Counted from the first letter of the stretch, positions 38,010-51,100 are shown. The stretch is DNA of 64,000 nt from Kudoa neothunni (GCA_964304625.1 OZ199838.1:14818001-14882000), one strand, 5' to 3'. The notes: generated by a model not told the origin, from the sequence alone. Translations and numbers: made by a program.

Positions 38010-38040
38010 GAAAAATTACGAACGCTTGACACGTATACTG
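38010..38040. mobile_element. Terminus related to the GTGGGTGA-ended element
   Basis: The reverse complement reads CAGTATACGTGTCAAGCGTT followed by CGTAATTTTT, flanked by TA, resembling the MITE end at 56281. Only one end was found. Confidence 0.35.
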
Positions 38041-38055
38041 TAAATTAGCCGGTTA

Positions 38056-39240
38056 TTTCTACGTGAAGGATTACCAAAAAATCCATGCAAATACTGGAGA
38101 TGCCAAATAAGGAAGTGTAGAGGGAGATTGCGAACTTCTCCCTCTGTTGACACTGATTCCCTTACAGAAATTGGAATACATATTCGTATAATTGGTGATG
38201 AGGATATGAAAAGAAAATGTTCGAACAAAAAATAAGAAACATAGCAGAAAATACGGTGTATCCAACCAGAAAAGTTTTTTCCGTTGGTTCAACTGGAGAA
38301 AATATAAATAATATTCCTGTATGCTCTAAAAAGTCGATTTATAAAAACATAAAAAATATTCGTAAGTGACAAAATATCAAAACTATCCCAATTTTCAAAT
38401 GCTACAAATGAATTAAAAACAAACAGAAATGAGTCCTTCTATTTATATGACTTAGGATCAGAAGACAAGCACCGAATTATTATTTTCACGACAGACAAAA
38501 AAATTTAATCCACTTGAGGAATTCAGATTATTGGATGGCTGATGGCACATTTAATATTGTTCCAAAAGAATATTATCAATTGTACACTATCCATGGGGCT
38601 GTCTTCAACAAAGTTTTTCCACTGGTGTATATTTTAATGAGTGATAAATTACAGAAGAGTTACGAAAAGTTACTTAAAATTTTAGCAGAGAATGGAAAAG
38701 TCGCGCCACCGAAGAACATAATTATTGATTTTGAATTGGCCGAGTATAATGCTTTCAGAAAATTTTCGTCGAATCCAGCCCGTTTTTGTTTGTTCCACTT
38801 TAGACAATGTATATATCGTAAGGTTCAAAAATTAGGTTGTTCGAAGGAGTATGAAACCGACGAAGATTTCAAATTATCTGTTAAATGCCTGACATCTCTT
38901 GCATTTGTCCCTCCTAATTCCATTCTTGATGAATTTAAGAAACTAAAAATAAAATCAAAAAAGTTTGAGAAATCTAACATAAAATTGTTAATGGAATACT
39001 TTCGAACAAATTTCATCTAAAATACCCATTAGTAGCATGGAATTCTTGCGATCGAATCCTAAAACAATATTAAACTCACCTCAAATTCGGCGGAAATTTT
39101 AATCGTCGTTTTTATTCACCACTTCGAGCAATCCCACTCTGGAATACTCGTTTTTATTCAAAAACTGAAGGAACATCAGAGTATTGTAGAACAGGACATT
39201 TATTCCGAATTCGTAACCCAAACTCTGAATTATATGAAAA
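38056..39240 (+). pseudogene. Mutator-like transposase with FLYWCH-type N-terminus (decayed)
   Basis: The N-terminal part (38056-38190) reads KYWRCQIRKCRGRLRT, the core of a FLYWCH-like zinc finger. After stops, an open 168-codon stretch (38514-39020) holds the MULE domain: YWMADGTFNIVPKEYYQLYT (first Asp), FPLVYILMSDKLQKSY, IIIDFELAEYNAF (second Asp) and CLFHFRQCIYRKVQ. A C-terminal remnant with AWNSCDRIL continues past 39020 in broken frames. Typical of FLYWCH-associated MULEs of arthropods and other invertebrates. Inactive. Confidence 0.85.
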
Positions 39241-39455
39241 TTAAACTAAAATTAAATTTGAAAACAGTAATTCAAAATTGTGAAAAATATTATGACATAT
39301 TTTATTCAGAAGCATTGGCGAAGACATATAATTGGTAACTTCAATAGATTGAAAAATTATAAGTTTTATAGTTTACGGTTTGTTCCGTAGTTATATATGT
39401 TCATTAAGTACGTGTTTTTATAATAATTCAGCGCATGTTCATTTGTCAGATTACG

Positions 39456-39531
39456 GCAAACTAGTGCATATGAATATTTTTTACCATGAAAATCGCTACT
39501 TTATTTTTAATTGAGTTATAATGAATAAAAT
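39456..39531 (+). repeat. 76-bp direct repeat, right copy
   Basis: GCAAACTAGTGCATATG to TAATGAATAAAA, the partner of 36771-36846. Confidence 0.8.
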
Positions 39532-39591
39532 AAATATAATGACTTACCATTAATAAATGAGGTATAATAATAAATATCGTCATCTCTGGGG

Positions 39592-40560
39592 TTAACCCTC
39601 GTGGGACCAACTGGGTTCATTTGTGACCCCAATTTCGACAGTTTGACTTTTTCGCCTATTGAACTAAATGAGAGGACTCAAAAATTCAGAATTCCTTAAT
39701 TATAGTCTGTAATTGATAATTATAAAGATATGAAGGAATAAATGTATCTACCGATTTAAATATTTTACTTTTAATAAGCGTTGTGTTCGCTACTTGGTTA
39801 AATGTGATTGTTACGATTTGATATCAAAATAACAAATAATATTAAGATAGCTGATGACATTGATTTTGATCAAAAAGTGTTAGAGCGTTATTAGAAGCTA
39901 AATGTATACATTTTTTGATTTCATTCGGCTATGGGAATTATCCTTAAGAGGAGTATTCAACAAGCGATGTAATAAAGGAAGTCATACATCGAATTTCTAC
40001 TTGAAATCAAAAAGAAGAGACAACAAAATCCGTCAGCAGCTTTAAAAATATATTTATTAAAAAAATATGTTTTAAAATATTCACATCCAAATAATTACAA
40101 GTTAGTTGGGAAGAAACCCCCTCCATTTAATTAAACAAAGATCAAATCATTATCTACAGTTGCATACACGTATTAGAGAGCCCCACCGGAGATTGTAGTC
40201 ATCAGATATCTGGGATCTGATGTTCAAAGTTCACATTAAAACTCAATTAGATATGCTATTATTATCGTTTATTCGCTGAAAATGTTCTAAAATAGTGATA
40301 TCTATTTATATAAGGCATTATATTCCATAATATACAATTAACATGGGTAACGTTATGTGGAGTGATGTAAGCATTTAATAATAACTTAGCAAGGATAGAA
40401 ATCCCGCCCCTAATTTTTATTGAATTCATATAATTATTATAACAAGTAGATTGGAGTAAAAGAATTTAAACTATTTAAAAAAATGAAAAAGTTCTTGGGT
40501 CATTTTTGACCCAGTTAGTTCCTCGCGTAATTTTTTTAAGTCGGTACTTCAAGGGTTTAA
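39592..40560. mobile_element. TTAA-bounded piggyBac-type element, non-coding
   Basis: Left: TTAACCCTCGTGGGACCAAC, then CTGGGTTCATTTGTGACCCC. Right, reverse complement: TTAAACCCTTGAAGTACCG and, further in, CTGGGTCAAAAATGACCCAA. The 969-bp interior has no recognisable transposase. Confidence 0.7.
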
Positions 40561-43049
40561 TATATTATTAATGATACTTTAAGCAATTTTAAAAGTTAAA
40601 AATTTATTTATTAATAATAGCGAAGAAATTATAAAACAACTCTAAATTGTTTTGCAGACAAGATAATATTTTTAAAACATTTATAATTAAATTTATAAAC
40701 AAGTAAAAAATATAAATAAGTGTAATTTTTTAACGTTTTTTGTTTCAGTGTTAATGTATTTTAATTACAATTTTTTTTAATATTTTAAATATAATAAAAA
40801 AAATTTCAAAAATATCGGTCTAAAAATCGTTTGGCCAATTTAAAGGGGTTTTCAAGCTTTTTCGTCGACGTTGACCTATTTTAATGTATACACTATCAAA
40901 CATAATCAAATAAATTTATATTCCAACACAGAGAAAAAAGGAATAAAAAGGTACATAACTACAGAAAAATGTTTTTTTCTAATTTAATGTCTTTATTTAG
41001 ACACCTTACAAGATAACGGGGCATTTTTTTTGTAATATCCTAGATAACCAGTAGGTGAAATAGTTCCAAATCCTCTATCAATTTAATTTAATTTATTGGA
41101 ATGGTTCTCTCAATGCGTCAGGAATTTTTTTATTTTTTTTGACCTGAAGACACTTGCTGTTCGTTGTTTATTCTTATGATCATATACATTATTCAATAAT
41201 TAGACATTAGGACAAATTATTGCTCATTTCAATATTTTAGTTATATGCGTACAAATACGAAAAGTTCCTATGAAATCGGACTATTTATAAAAACATGAGG
41301 AAATTGTTTCACAAATGAGGAAACAGTTTGGAAAACCCATATGTAAGAAACATAATGTCATAATTCCTTTATTTAAACATTAAAAATATCTAATAAAAAT
41401 TTATATACAAAAGTATTAATATTTACATATATAAATAATGTTTTTAGAATACACCAATCTTTTGTAGGACATAAATAAGGCAATATCTTATAGTATAGAT
41501 AAAAAAAATTTTCTTGCAATATGATTAATAAAAAAATATTATTTACGATTATGCGCAATGAAGGACGACAATATGCTTAAGGAATTGGAACAATTGAATG
41601 TTTGGTGAATGGAACAAAAGGATTAACGATGAAACGATTGTGGTCGATCAGAGATTAAGGTAAATGTAATTTTTTATTCGAATTTCTGCACTCAAAATTC
41701 ATTTTTTTTTATTATAAAAATATGTATAGGATTTTTCTCAGGCGTCACTTATTTCATTATTACAAAATTACCAAAATATTATTATTTTAAAACATTCAAT
41801 TAATTCAGAACCACATTATTTACAGATGTTTGCAATAGCATTGATATTATTGTTACAAGATGTAAGGGTATACTTTATACGTAATGACGCGTACATATGT
41901 TGTATATTGTTGGATTACACGTGAGTAATAGTTGTTAACTTGTGGTATAGTATCAGTATCGTTACTATGCGTATTATTTCTGACTCTAACAATAGATACA
42001 TAATATTGATAGAAGAGTGCTTTATTAAATAGTGAACCCAATAATAGTTACCTTTTTAATTAGGGTATTTAATAAAACAACTGTTTGTTTACAATAAATT
42101 TATCAGCCAGATTAAAAATACAACTATTGTACAGATAATTAAATCAAATAAAAAATTCAATCAAAGTTATTTAACAATTTTGGTGAATATAAAATATTTT
42201 CAATAATTTACATTGTAATCATTATTTCTTACAACAAACCAAATATACATAATGTACAGGTAATATTAGTGAATGAGATTAAGTTGATCTTGGTTGACGC
42301 GGCGAAAATTATCAGGGCCATTTGTCACTCCAATTGTTGACTATCTCAACGCACATTAACTAACAGCAATACATAGACTTTGTCTGGAGGATTAGTCATG
42401 GATAAAAAACTCTGAATTGTTCACAAGAAGTTGCCTTTTATGAAATCTCACACGATCTCTTCCGCGCAAATTAATCTTTCAGCACGGGTAGTGGGCATGC
42501 ATGACTTTATAGAGGTTAAAAATATGAAAAAACCCCAAATTTTTACGATATAAATAAATTTAAAATTTAGTTTAGTTAATTTTTGGCAATTAAAATAGAA
42601 TTACTGGTTAATTTAAATATTTCTAACCAATACTGCTCCAAAGAGATTAACTCTCACCAACTCAATTGTCATTATTTCGTAATGTTGATTCGTTTAAAAA
42701 TCTCTAATAGTGTTTAATTCAATTTTAAATTTATCCAAAAATTACTACTATTCCCAGTTGACTTTGAAATCAATAGGAAGTGATCTACATTCAATTAAGT
42801 GGTAATGAATGTGAGTTTGTTTTGCCACCCATTATCTCATCTAAGAAACGACTGATCCCACAATCATCAATTGTGGTTAGCTAATCGTAATGATTTGTCG
42901 TGGAGTGATACGAGCGATTTTAGACGCGCATTCAGTTGTCACAAGTTCTTATTGTTAGGCCACTAATCACATATTCTTCGGAATAGTTACGGTAACTAAT
43001 CCTATTCCCAATATAACACATTTAGAGCAATAGGATTGTTATAATTGAC
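40561..43049. other. AT-rich spacer, possible 5' region of the Ena/VASP gene
   Basis: No recognisable ORF. The 5' untranslated exon of the Ena/VASP gene should end at 43051, its upstream limit is not visible. Confidence 0.4.
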
Positions 43050-44847
43050 ATGTAAGTTTTCTCCCATCGTTCTAAGCCAAATAATAACAACTATAAACTA
43101 ATTCTCAATTGAAATCCCACCCAAATATACAATAGCTCTACGTTACTTATGTGATGAAACGATTATATTTGTTGTTATCGCTTAAAGCGGCCTACCACCT
43201 TCCACACCATTAATTTATATTATTTTATCATTTTCTGATAGGGCACAGGAAATAACAACCACTGCAGTGTACATGACCTATGATCATGTACAAAAATGGG
43301 TCTATTATAACAATGTGAAAGCTTATGAGGAAATCAGAGCTATCCTAAGTCCGGATAATTCTACCATATCTTTATATAAAGATGTAATTATTTGAATGTT
43401 GAATAAATAAATTAGTCTGTGTACAATTGCATGTCTATTTCTCTTTCAATAGACTACTCAACTTGCAACTCTCCTTCCATCTGTTAAATACGTTGCCAAA
43501 GGTGCTTTCCATCAATGGCGACAAAACGATAAAGTCTATGCTCTCAAATTCAAAACTGAAGAGTTAGCTGCCAGCTGGAATAAGACAATCACAGATATGA
43601 TTGATATCATGAGGAAAAGTCCCAATGCAAAGGTAACTTAGTTCGAGTAATAATTTGGCGTGAATTTATTGATGATATAGAAAAACACCGGTACTTTAAA
43701 TTCATCTGCTGGTCAATCAAGCAGTACCTTTTGTTTTTCACAAAATCCTATAATTTTCTCATAGGATCTGCTGCTAGTGATAGTAACATTGCCGCTAAAC
43801 CACCTCCTCCCAGCAGACGCGGAGGGGAAGTAAAATCGGAATCCGCACAAAGTATAATTTGGGTTTTAGTTTTTATTCCATAATACGTCGTTGTTATAGC
43901 TGTGTCAACACCGAGTGCTCCACCACCTCCACCTTCTGGTGCACCCCCTCCGCCACCTCCACCTCCTCCCCCATCTGGAGCCCCTCCTCCATCCTCAGCA
44001 GCACCCCCTCCTCCATCTGGAGCTCCTCCTCCACCGGGTGCGCCGCCACCTCCATCATCTGGAGCACCCCCTCCACCTCCTCCAGCGGCTCCATCAGGTG
44101 GTCAACCTGCTAGTCTTATGGATGCTATTAAAATGGCGAAACTCAACAAGTCCAAATCACCAGCAGCAAAAGTAATCTTGCGATTGTTCTTCAAATCTGA
44201 TTGATTGATCTGTTTAAATCGATAGCCTCCAGCGGAAAAACCAGCTCCAAAAGCTGCACCAGCTCTGAGCATGATGGAGGAAATGCAAAGGCGTATGAAC
44301 AAAAAGTAATAGTATTATTGTGCGGCGTATTGATAATAGGATGTGCGTCTAGGAAAGTTGCAGAAGTATTACTTATTACCTGTGTATTTCGGATGGTTGA
44401 TACAAAAATAACCCATTAGAAACCTGCTGAATCAAGCCCTGAACCTGCAAAACAGGAATCTAGCCCAGCAGTTGGAAACCCCCCTGTTTCTGCAGCACCC
44501 AAGGTGGAAGCTCCCGCCAATAAAGTTGACCCTCCAGCCAAAGCTACTACCCCTCCTGCGCCAGCGGCAGAGTAAATTTTTTTTATTTGACTAGTTTTAA
44601 AGTATTACATTGTTGTATAGAAACGGCTCAACAAATCTAACTATAACACGTGAAGAGTTTGAACAGTTCAAACAGGTTAGATAGTTTACAACTCGTTCAC
44701 CTCATTTAATATTATTTTAAATTAACATTATTGTAGGAAGTTCTTAATCTTATAAAATCTGAGTTTTGCTCTGTGAAAGAAATGATGAGTAATTTTCCAT
44801 TGGATTTCACATAATAAACAATTTTTTCATTTATAGAGAACAGTTGA
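43050..44847 (+). CDS. Ena/VASP family actin regulator
   Basis: Coding segments: 43050-43051 (AT), 43242-43383, 43453-43632, 43681-43723, 43765-43851, 43900-44171, 44226-44305, 44420-44571, 44621-44675, 44737-44788, 44837-44847 (TGA); introns mostly 41-69 nt. Ena/VASP proteins speed actin filament growth at leading edges and adhesions. Seen: an N-terminal EVH1 domain (about 1-107) starting MAQEITTTAVYMTYD with aromatic ligand-site positions Y14, W20 and F67 (AFHQWR); a proline-rich centre of SGAPPPPP-type repeats for profilin/SH3; a G-actin-binding motif (SLMDAIKMAKLNK); an F-actin-binding motif (MMEEMQRRMNKK); and a short C-terminal coiled coil (EEFEQFKQEVLNLIKSEF), the tetramerisation site. 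About 358 residues, similar to VASP. The start codon is split by the first intron (AT, then G). The 44305/44420 junction is one base out of phase. Confidence 0.88.
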
Positions 44848-46073
44848 CGTTAAAGGTTTGCTCCCGTTTTTTAACATTTTCGTAACTCACAAGATAGTAC
44901 GTTGTTTCATCCTATTTAATTATATCGGTTTGTGTTCATACGTTTGGTTGTTTAGAGGTATTGAACTCTGATATTTTAGTTGACGTGTTTTTATTTGCTC
45001 GAATTTTATGGAGATTTTTAGTCTCTTCGCAAAACTTAGGCAACTTTTTAGACTTTAAAGATTTTTTATTAATTTTTTCGAGTATTTAAAACAGCTTTAT
45101 CAACCTGAAATTGTTTTCATAAAAATATTACTAATTATATAGTTACTCGCTAACTAAATATTTAATTAGGTAAATGATTCCATGTACTTCTTCTATAGAA
45201 AATTGCTAAATGAATAATAATTTTAACATTAGCCCAGCTGATGTAGTATGAATTGTTTTAGCAAATTGGGAATGTTAAATTCTTTCTTTAAAGACTTTTA
45301 ATAAGTTTTGCCAAAGACATTCTGTCTTAGTATTCATGACTTTTCTTGATCATGCGTCGTTTGTACTTTAACAATAGATATAGATTAGGAGCGGATCAAA
45401 CTGCAGTCACCTAGTTATATGTAGCTATAGAAAAATTGCGTTAGATATCATCCAATCGTTGTATTTGGTTTATAATTTACTCAATATAAAGCATCATCTT
45501 TATTATCATTAATATTATCTTATTGTGACATAAATATTAATATTAAGAAGATAGTTCAACAGTTTTATTGTAGTGTTAAGCATTGGTGGTAAAACTAACA
45601 TTTTATTTTTTAACTGCGGTATTATGAGGTGATTGTAAATTATTTTTAATATATTTTATTTTACGAATTAAACGTTAAGTCTTTATTTGTTCATATGTTT
45701 TGTTATTCATGCGATAAATCGTTTGGCGTATTTTATTAGATCTTGGGGTTTATTCTAATCTAACTGCCTCTAATGAACGCTTTCCTACGTCAATATCGTT
45801 GGCTCAATTAGTTTTGATTGATTTTTATTAACCAAAACATTCCAGAAAAATAAAACGTCTAATCCAAACTTTCCCTTTTGCTCAGACTATAACTAAAAGT
45901 ATATCATTCAATAGTAAGTTTACAATAAACCACAGTTTTTATTATACAATTCGAATGCACAGCATAGCACAAAAGCGAGTGCAATTTAATCGATAAACGA
46001 GGATAGAACTGGAAACCTTGAGTCACGCTCCAGTATTAAATACCAGTGCCATGTCCATGTGTCATTGGCCTTT
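44848..46073. other. AT-rich spacer, nothing recognised
   Basis: Includes the 3' flank of the Ena/VASP gene. No ORFs or repeats recognised. Confidence 0.45.
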
Positions 46074-46334
46074 TTAACCCACTAAGTAAACTGGGGTCCA
46101 TTTGCACCTCAAACAAGGTTGCCATCCTGTTTTCTCAGCTGTTATACGATGATTATAATTCGAACTATTTCTATTCTCGTAAAACTTGTTTTTCTTTAGA
46201 GCCATAAATTTATTGGAATTTTCATGCGTCAAAGCAATTTTTATAACGAAAAAGTCTTCGAAGTATAACTGGAGTCCATTTGAACCCCAATTATACTTTG
46301 AGGAGGTCTAATTAATCGTTTCTTAGAAGGTTAA
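46074..46334. mobile_element. TTAA-bounded MITE
   Basis: Left TTAACCCACTAAGTAAACTG, right (reverse complement) TTAACCTTCTAAGAAACG; perfect TTAA on both sides; 261 bp, nearly the length of the MITE at 33619. Inner repeats CTGGGGTCCATTTGCACC and CTGGAGTCCATTTGAACC are direct. Confidence 0.75.
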
Positions 46335-46862
46335 ATAGTGCTTGAATATTTTTCCATTATTTGTTTCTATTATTGAAGGAAAAACCTAGTTCCATGATCG
46401 ATTAGAAAATAATAAATAATTAGATCCGCATTCTGCATATTGACTCAAATGTGACTCTTACTTAAAGCAAATTTAACTACTCCTACTCTGGATCATTCAG
46501 TTGGATTAATTTAGTTTGTGTAAATTCAGTAGTCTGTTTTAGCAATCATTCATTTCCTATTTTAGATACATAAATAGAATTAAGAAATAATTTTAATGAT
46601 AATTAAAGTAAATAATTTGAAGGTTAAAATTTTTATTTTTAAATCATTCAGGTTAAGAATTTGAGATACATACAAATAATGTATGAATTATACTTTGATC
46701 TCACATAATATAACGTGTATTTGCAGTGAGACAAATCATTTTTTATATAAATATTCCATTATTTGATTCAAAATTTTACTAAAGAGACATCAGATATCGA
46801 TATATTTTTCTAATCCTTCTCGAGTCAATATCATTATTAATTTGAACAGCGTTCACAATCAA
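46335..46862. other. AT-rich spacer
   Basis: Nothing recognised. Confidence 0.45.
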
Positions 46863-47099
46863 AAATGATTCAAGAATCCTCAACTAGCTAAGCTAAATGA
46901 ATACGAACCTTTAAGAATGTTAATCTCGTTTGTTTCTATTTATATTATTATTCCAGAATTATATTTTTTGATTCGGTCACTATTATAGTCAGGAATTTAC
47001 TAATGACTAATTTCCAAGTGTAAAACCATTCTCACGGACCCACTGAAATTAGTTCGCCAGGCCCTTGAGGGTCCACGAACCACAGGTTAAGAATCACTG
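46863..47099. mobile_element. hAT-type MITE
   Basis: The right end as reverse complement is CAGTGATTCTTAACCTGTGG, a classic hAT terminus; the left end is a decayed match (ATGATTCAAGAATCC). The left 50 bp matches 36140-36202. The target duplication is not clear. About 237 bp, non-coding. Confidence 0.7.
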
Positions 47100-47284
47100 A
47101 ATTAGAAAATCCGAAATGGGGTATTAAAAAATATTGCTATTAAATGTATTTATTGTCTACCAATTTTATATGATGATTAATATAGTTTAATAATCAATAA
47201 TAAAATCCAAAACTTGTTTATTTCGAAAAAATATTCGCTTGAATAAGAATACTTGGAATTTTATTGGAACCCCCTTTATTACTT

Positions 47285-47790
47285 TATTACAGCAGCCTGG
47301 GCAATATAGCATAACGGTGTGAGGCCGAGATCACACATCCTGAGGTTGCCAGTTAGAAGCCTAGTCCGGGAGTTCCTGTACTCTTAATCCGAAATTAAGT
47401 AGGAAGGTTGTAGTAATCTAATCGCAAGGATCTACGATTTATCGTGACCTTACTTGCAGCTGGGAGGGGAGCCTGGCGGAAGGGTAGAACTCGTTCGCTT
47501 ATAAACTCCGGGGTACAGGAACGAAATAAAACCCAGTAGGTGTAGGGAGTTTCCATAAAACCGACGCCCGCATTCAGACGACTTCCCAGACTAATTATAG
47601 GTTAGTCCAGGGTATGGTTGGGGTGGTGGTTGCTCCTAAACGAGTATGTTTAGTAGGTCAAAATCCCACACTACCGCATAAACGTAAGTTGCCTTAATAT
47701 GACGCTGCGGTGCCCAAAGCGTAAATGGAGAAGGCCTAACCATCCCGAATTTCACAACCCAACAAGTTGGACCAGGGGTTTGATTTTGCA
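47285..47790 (+). mobile_element. SINE-like element with pol III promoter-like head
   Basis: This block is clearly GC-richer than its surroundings. Its first 80 bp contain an A-box match (TAGCATAACGG) and, about 33 bp on, a degenerate B-box (AGTTAGAAGCC), as in a tRNA-derived SINE head. A body of about 400 bp with no coding content follows, ending before an A-rich run at 47794. No second copy in the window, so the boundaries are estimates; a LINE 5' region is an alternative. Confidence 0.5.
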
Positions 47791-47847
47791 AACAAAAAAA
47801 AACTTTATCATAGCATAAATGTAGGGAGTCTAAACATTATTTATAAC

Positions 47848-47979
47848 TGTAACACAAGGTCCGAACTGGGATTCGAACCTGGGTTATTTGCATTAAAAGG
47901 CGGTGGTGACATACCGCTCTGCTCTCGATCGCATATCTACGATAGGTGGATTACAACCTTTATAATCCACATGTTACAA
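47848..47979 (-). repeat. tRNA-like 132-bp unit with inverted ends, copy 1
   Basis: On the minus strand: starts TGTAACATGTGG, then a short hairpin (TGGATTA..TAATCCA), an A-box-like GAGCAGAGCGG, a Lys-anticodon-like loop CTTTTAA, a perfect B-box GGTTCGAATCC, and ends CTTGTGTTACA. It matches 63108-63237 over its whole length at roughly 80%. Cloverleaf stems pair poorly, so it is not a working tRNA gene. Confidence 0.7.
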
Positions 47980-48175
47980 TAATGACTAATGAATCGAAGA
48001 ATTGGTGTCATTAAAATGAGATTTTGGGTCATATAATTTCAAAAAACACTTCTTTTAATTTAAGATAAAGTATATTTCATAATTAATAATGTAGAAATCT
48101 CCTGTATAAATGTAACTTACGAAAAAAACGCTTTGGACATTATGAAATCAAAATAATACAATAACAGCCTGAAAT

Positions 48176-51100
48176 TTAACTATTTATAAGATCAATAATT
48201 GATTGATGTATAATAGCTCTCTGATGACTGGGCATATCATTCAAGTGACTTCGAAGAGACAATTTAAGTGGTTGACAGATGGTGAAAGCGTTCTCGAGTT
48301 GTTTCAGTGGTAACTGGATGATAACCGGGAACGATGCGGGTTGAAGGGTCTATAATGGTGTTAAAAACTCAAAATGGAAATTATCATTACATAACAGCAT
48401 TTTATAAAACTAGGCCACACATAATCAAAGTTCCAAACCTAAAATACACAATAGTAAAAGCAATTAGCAGGAAACTAACACAAAATATACTTGATTATTT
48501 ATAAGACTTTGGAATGTGTTTACAACGAATCCTGACAGCTGCGGATATACATTGACGCTCAATTCGACCTAAAAACGACAGTTATTTATTAGAATAAATG
48601 AACAATTCATTTTACAGTTTCCATAAGTGATTCTGGAGGTGGATTCATTTGCACAAGTTCCTGAATAATCACAGCTACACTTTCTTGATTGTAAACGTTT
48701 CGATTTGAGAAGCACAATTTCACAACTATGTACATGGATTTATATTGTTATAAAGGATTATCTGTAATACTTTTACTAAAAGGGGTGTTATTATTCAATT
48801 TTTTCCCATTTTTGTGCAAAAAAAGAACAAATTCTCTCGCATTGATTGATAATCCGTCTATCTCTAACAATGGGAGGATGGTTTTTGTGATAATGTCTGA
48901 TAAAAATTGAAACGGCTGAGAAATAAGATCTGGTAGATGAGATATAAGTTCTTGTTTGTTGAGATATTTCAAAATTGATATAATAAATTTAACGCTGAGA
49001 GATCTTTCGTTTATGATTTCTTTAATTTTGTTGATTGCTTCATCGGAGATAGTATCTATTGAATGAAGCTGGTAATTTAGAGTGTCTGAAAATGTATTTA
49101 CTATTGGATATGGCCAAGTGAAGAAGGCGTAACACTAAGGATTCACATGCTAGTGGATAATTTCGCAAAAGATTGACGAGCTCTCCACTTTCTGCAAGTT
49201 TTACAGCGGTCTTAGAATTAGATAAAATCATTAGATTTTGAAAACGAAATAGTTTCGATTACCTGTGGGATCAAATAACGAACAATGGTCAATTTGATAT
49301 TGTTATCAGAAATTTGATCATAAACTTGGATAAGGCTATAAAAATTATTAATTCATAAAAGCTAAAATAATGCTAACACGAAAATATAGTAAAATAAAAA
49401 AAATCATATCAAAAATAGCACATACTCATATATCAATTTTTCATTGAAATATTGAATATTCAATTGAAACAACGAAACGACTGATCCAACAATATTTAAA
49501 TTATTAGTAAAATCTAGGTGTTGAAGCTTTTGATGGGAAAAATCCTAATTAGTTCAAAATTATTGTATGCGAAATTATATCAACTACATTGATGATTGAA
49601 ACGTGTAGGTTTTGTTGGCACAACTTTTCCACGTACGAAAGAGACAAGTTTACTACCTAACACAGAGCAATCGCACTAATTATTATCAATCCTAATTCCG
49701 GATCTACTTCAATATTATCTTCTAACAGAGTGAAATCTAGAAGAAGTTCCAAAAATAAAATATTGTTATTAGTTGGTTGGTTAGGTAGCACTTCTCGAGT
49801 ATGAATAATTGTAAATAGAAGATTAAACGCTAAACTTGACCAATTCTAAAGAACCGGTATCATTTATTATCGATTTATTTATGAATGTACAGGATCGACG
49901 CATAGCACTTTAAGTGAATCGACAAGATTAGATGGCAAATGAGGAGCTGATTTCAAAAATAAAATCAGTAAACTAATACAAGTTAAGACACAATTGGCAG
50001 GTTCAATAAAATTCACTTTTCATTTTTGTTCTCGATTAGACAGTTCCAAATTTTTGTAAATGTGAAATCATAAATATTTCGATTTGTGCTTTCAGTATCA
50101 TTCGTGTAAATTTTGTAAAGCCACAGCACCGATATATCAAAGTATTTGGTGATATCACTTTTTATATATTCAAGTAAGCCTTCATGTGATGTGATAAAAT
50201 CAGCACAAAGGTCATGCTATACTACTTTGGTGATATTTTGGAATTATGAATGACAATGAGATAATAGTATTGAAACTGTCCTAATAATCTAGATATTTCA
50301 ATGAAAAAAACGTGAACAATCACTTTAAGACCATCACCACTCAAAGTTTCTAAAAAATAATAAATATAATAACATTGGTATAAAAAATTGCAAAATTACG
50401 GGTTGCCTCTAAAAGATTTTGAAGGATTAAATTTGAGTGGGTCGATAAATTGAGGGAGGAACTTCCAGAGTTGACCGATATGTTTTCTACACAAACGTGT
50501 AAACGTATGAAAATTAATAAACTCACATTATGAAGATATGAAGAGTTTGGGCAATTTCTGTAAAATATAACTACTAAGTTTATTCATTAGGTATTTTTGT
50601 TGTGTTTTGTACAAAAAAATTAGATAAACAGTATTTTTACATTAGATTGAAAGATTAAATTAAGAATTATTAACAGAAAATTAAAAAAATATAATAATAA
50701 ATTAGAATGATGTGAGAGATTAATATAAGGATCGCACATTTCCTTATTAGGGAAATGTTGAATTATGTCTAGGGGTTGCCATATTTTAAAAAAGTTTAAC
50801 AGAAACAAAAACATATTTAAATGATGTAATTTATCAATAATTGTGCCGGCCTGAAAGTAATAACAGGACTTAAATTAAAACAATTAAACGTGTTATTGAT
50901 TCATCCTTGTAGCATGTAGCATATATTATAACAGAAAATTTACTTCAGAAATCATCTATAAATAATAATAATAAGATTAACTCAACAAATGAACACAGTT
51001 AAATTAAACGTTGATTTGTGGACCTTAAATGTTGAAAATAATAATTGTATAAAAATCGTTATAATTTCGTGTCTTATTTTCAAAGAAACTAAATAAATGA

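Noticed and set aside
36771-39531. Paired long terminal repeats of a retroelement
   Set aside because: The repeats are only about 76 bp, lack TG..CA edges, and no reverse transcriptase or related domain lies between them.
43859-44175. Other open frames through the proline-rich exon (plus frames rich in Ser/Thr or His/Leu, and a Glu-rich minus-strand ORF)
   Set aside because: They are frame shadows of a CCN-rich repeat; only the Pro-rich frame joins the flanking EVH1 and actin-binding exons.
49056-49101. A 16-nt intron (GTAAATACATTTTCAG) in symplekin
   Set aside because: The first AG gives an intron far too short; the next acceptor gives 46 nt, fits the local size class, keeps frame and aligns better with symplekin.
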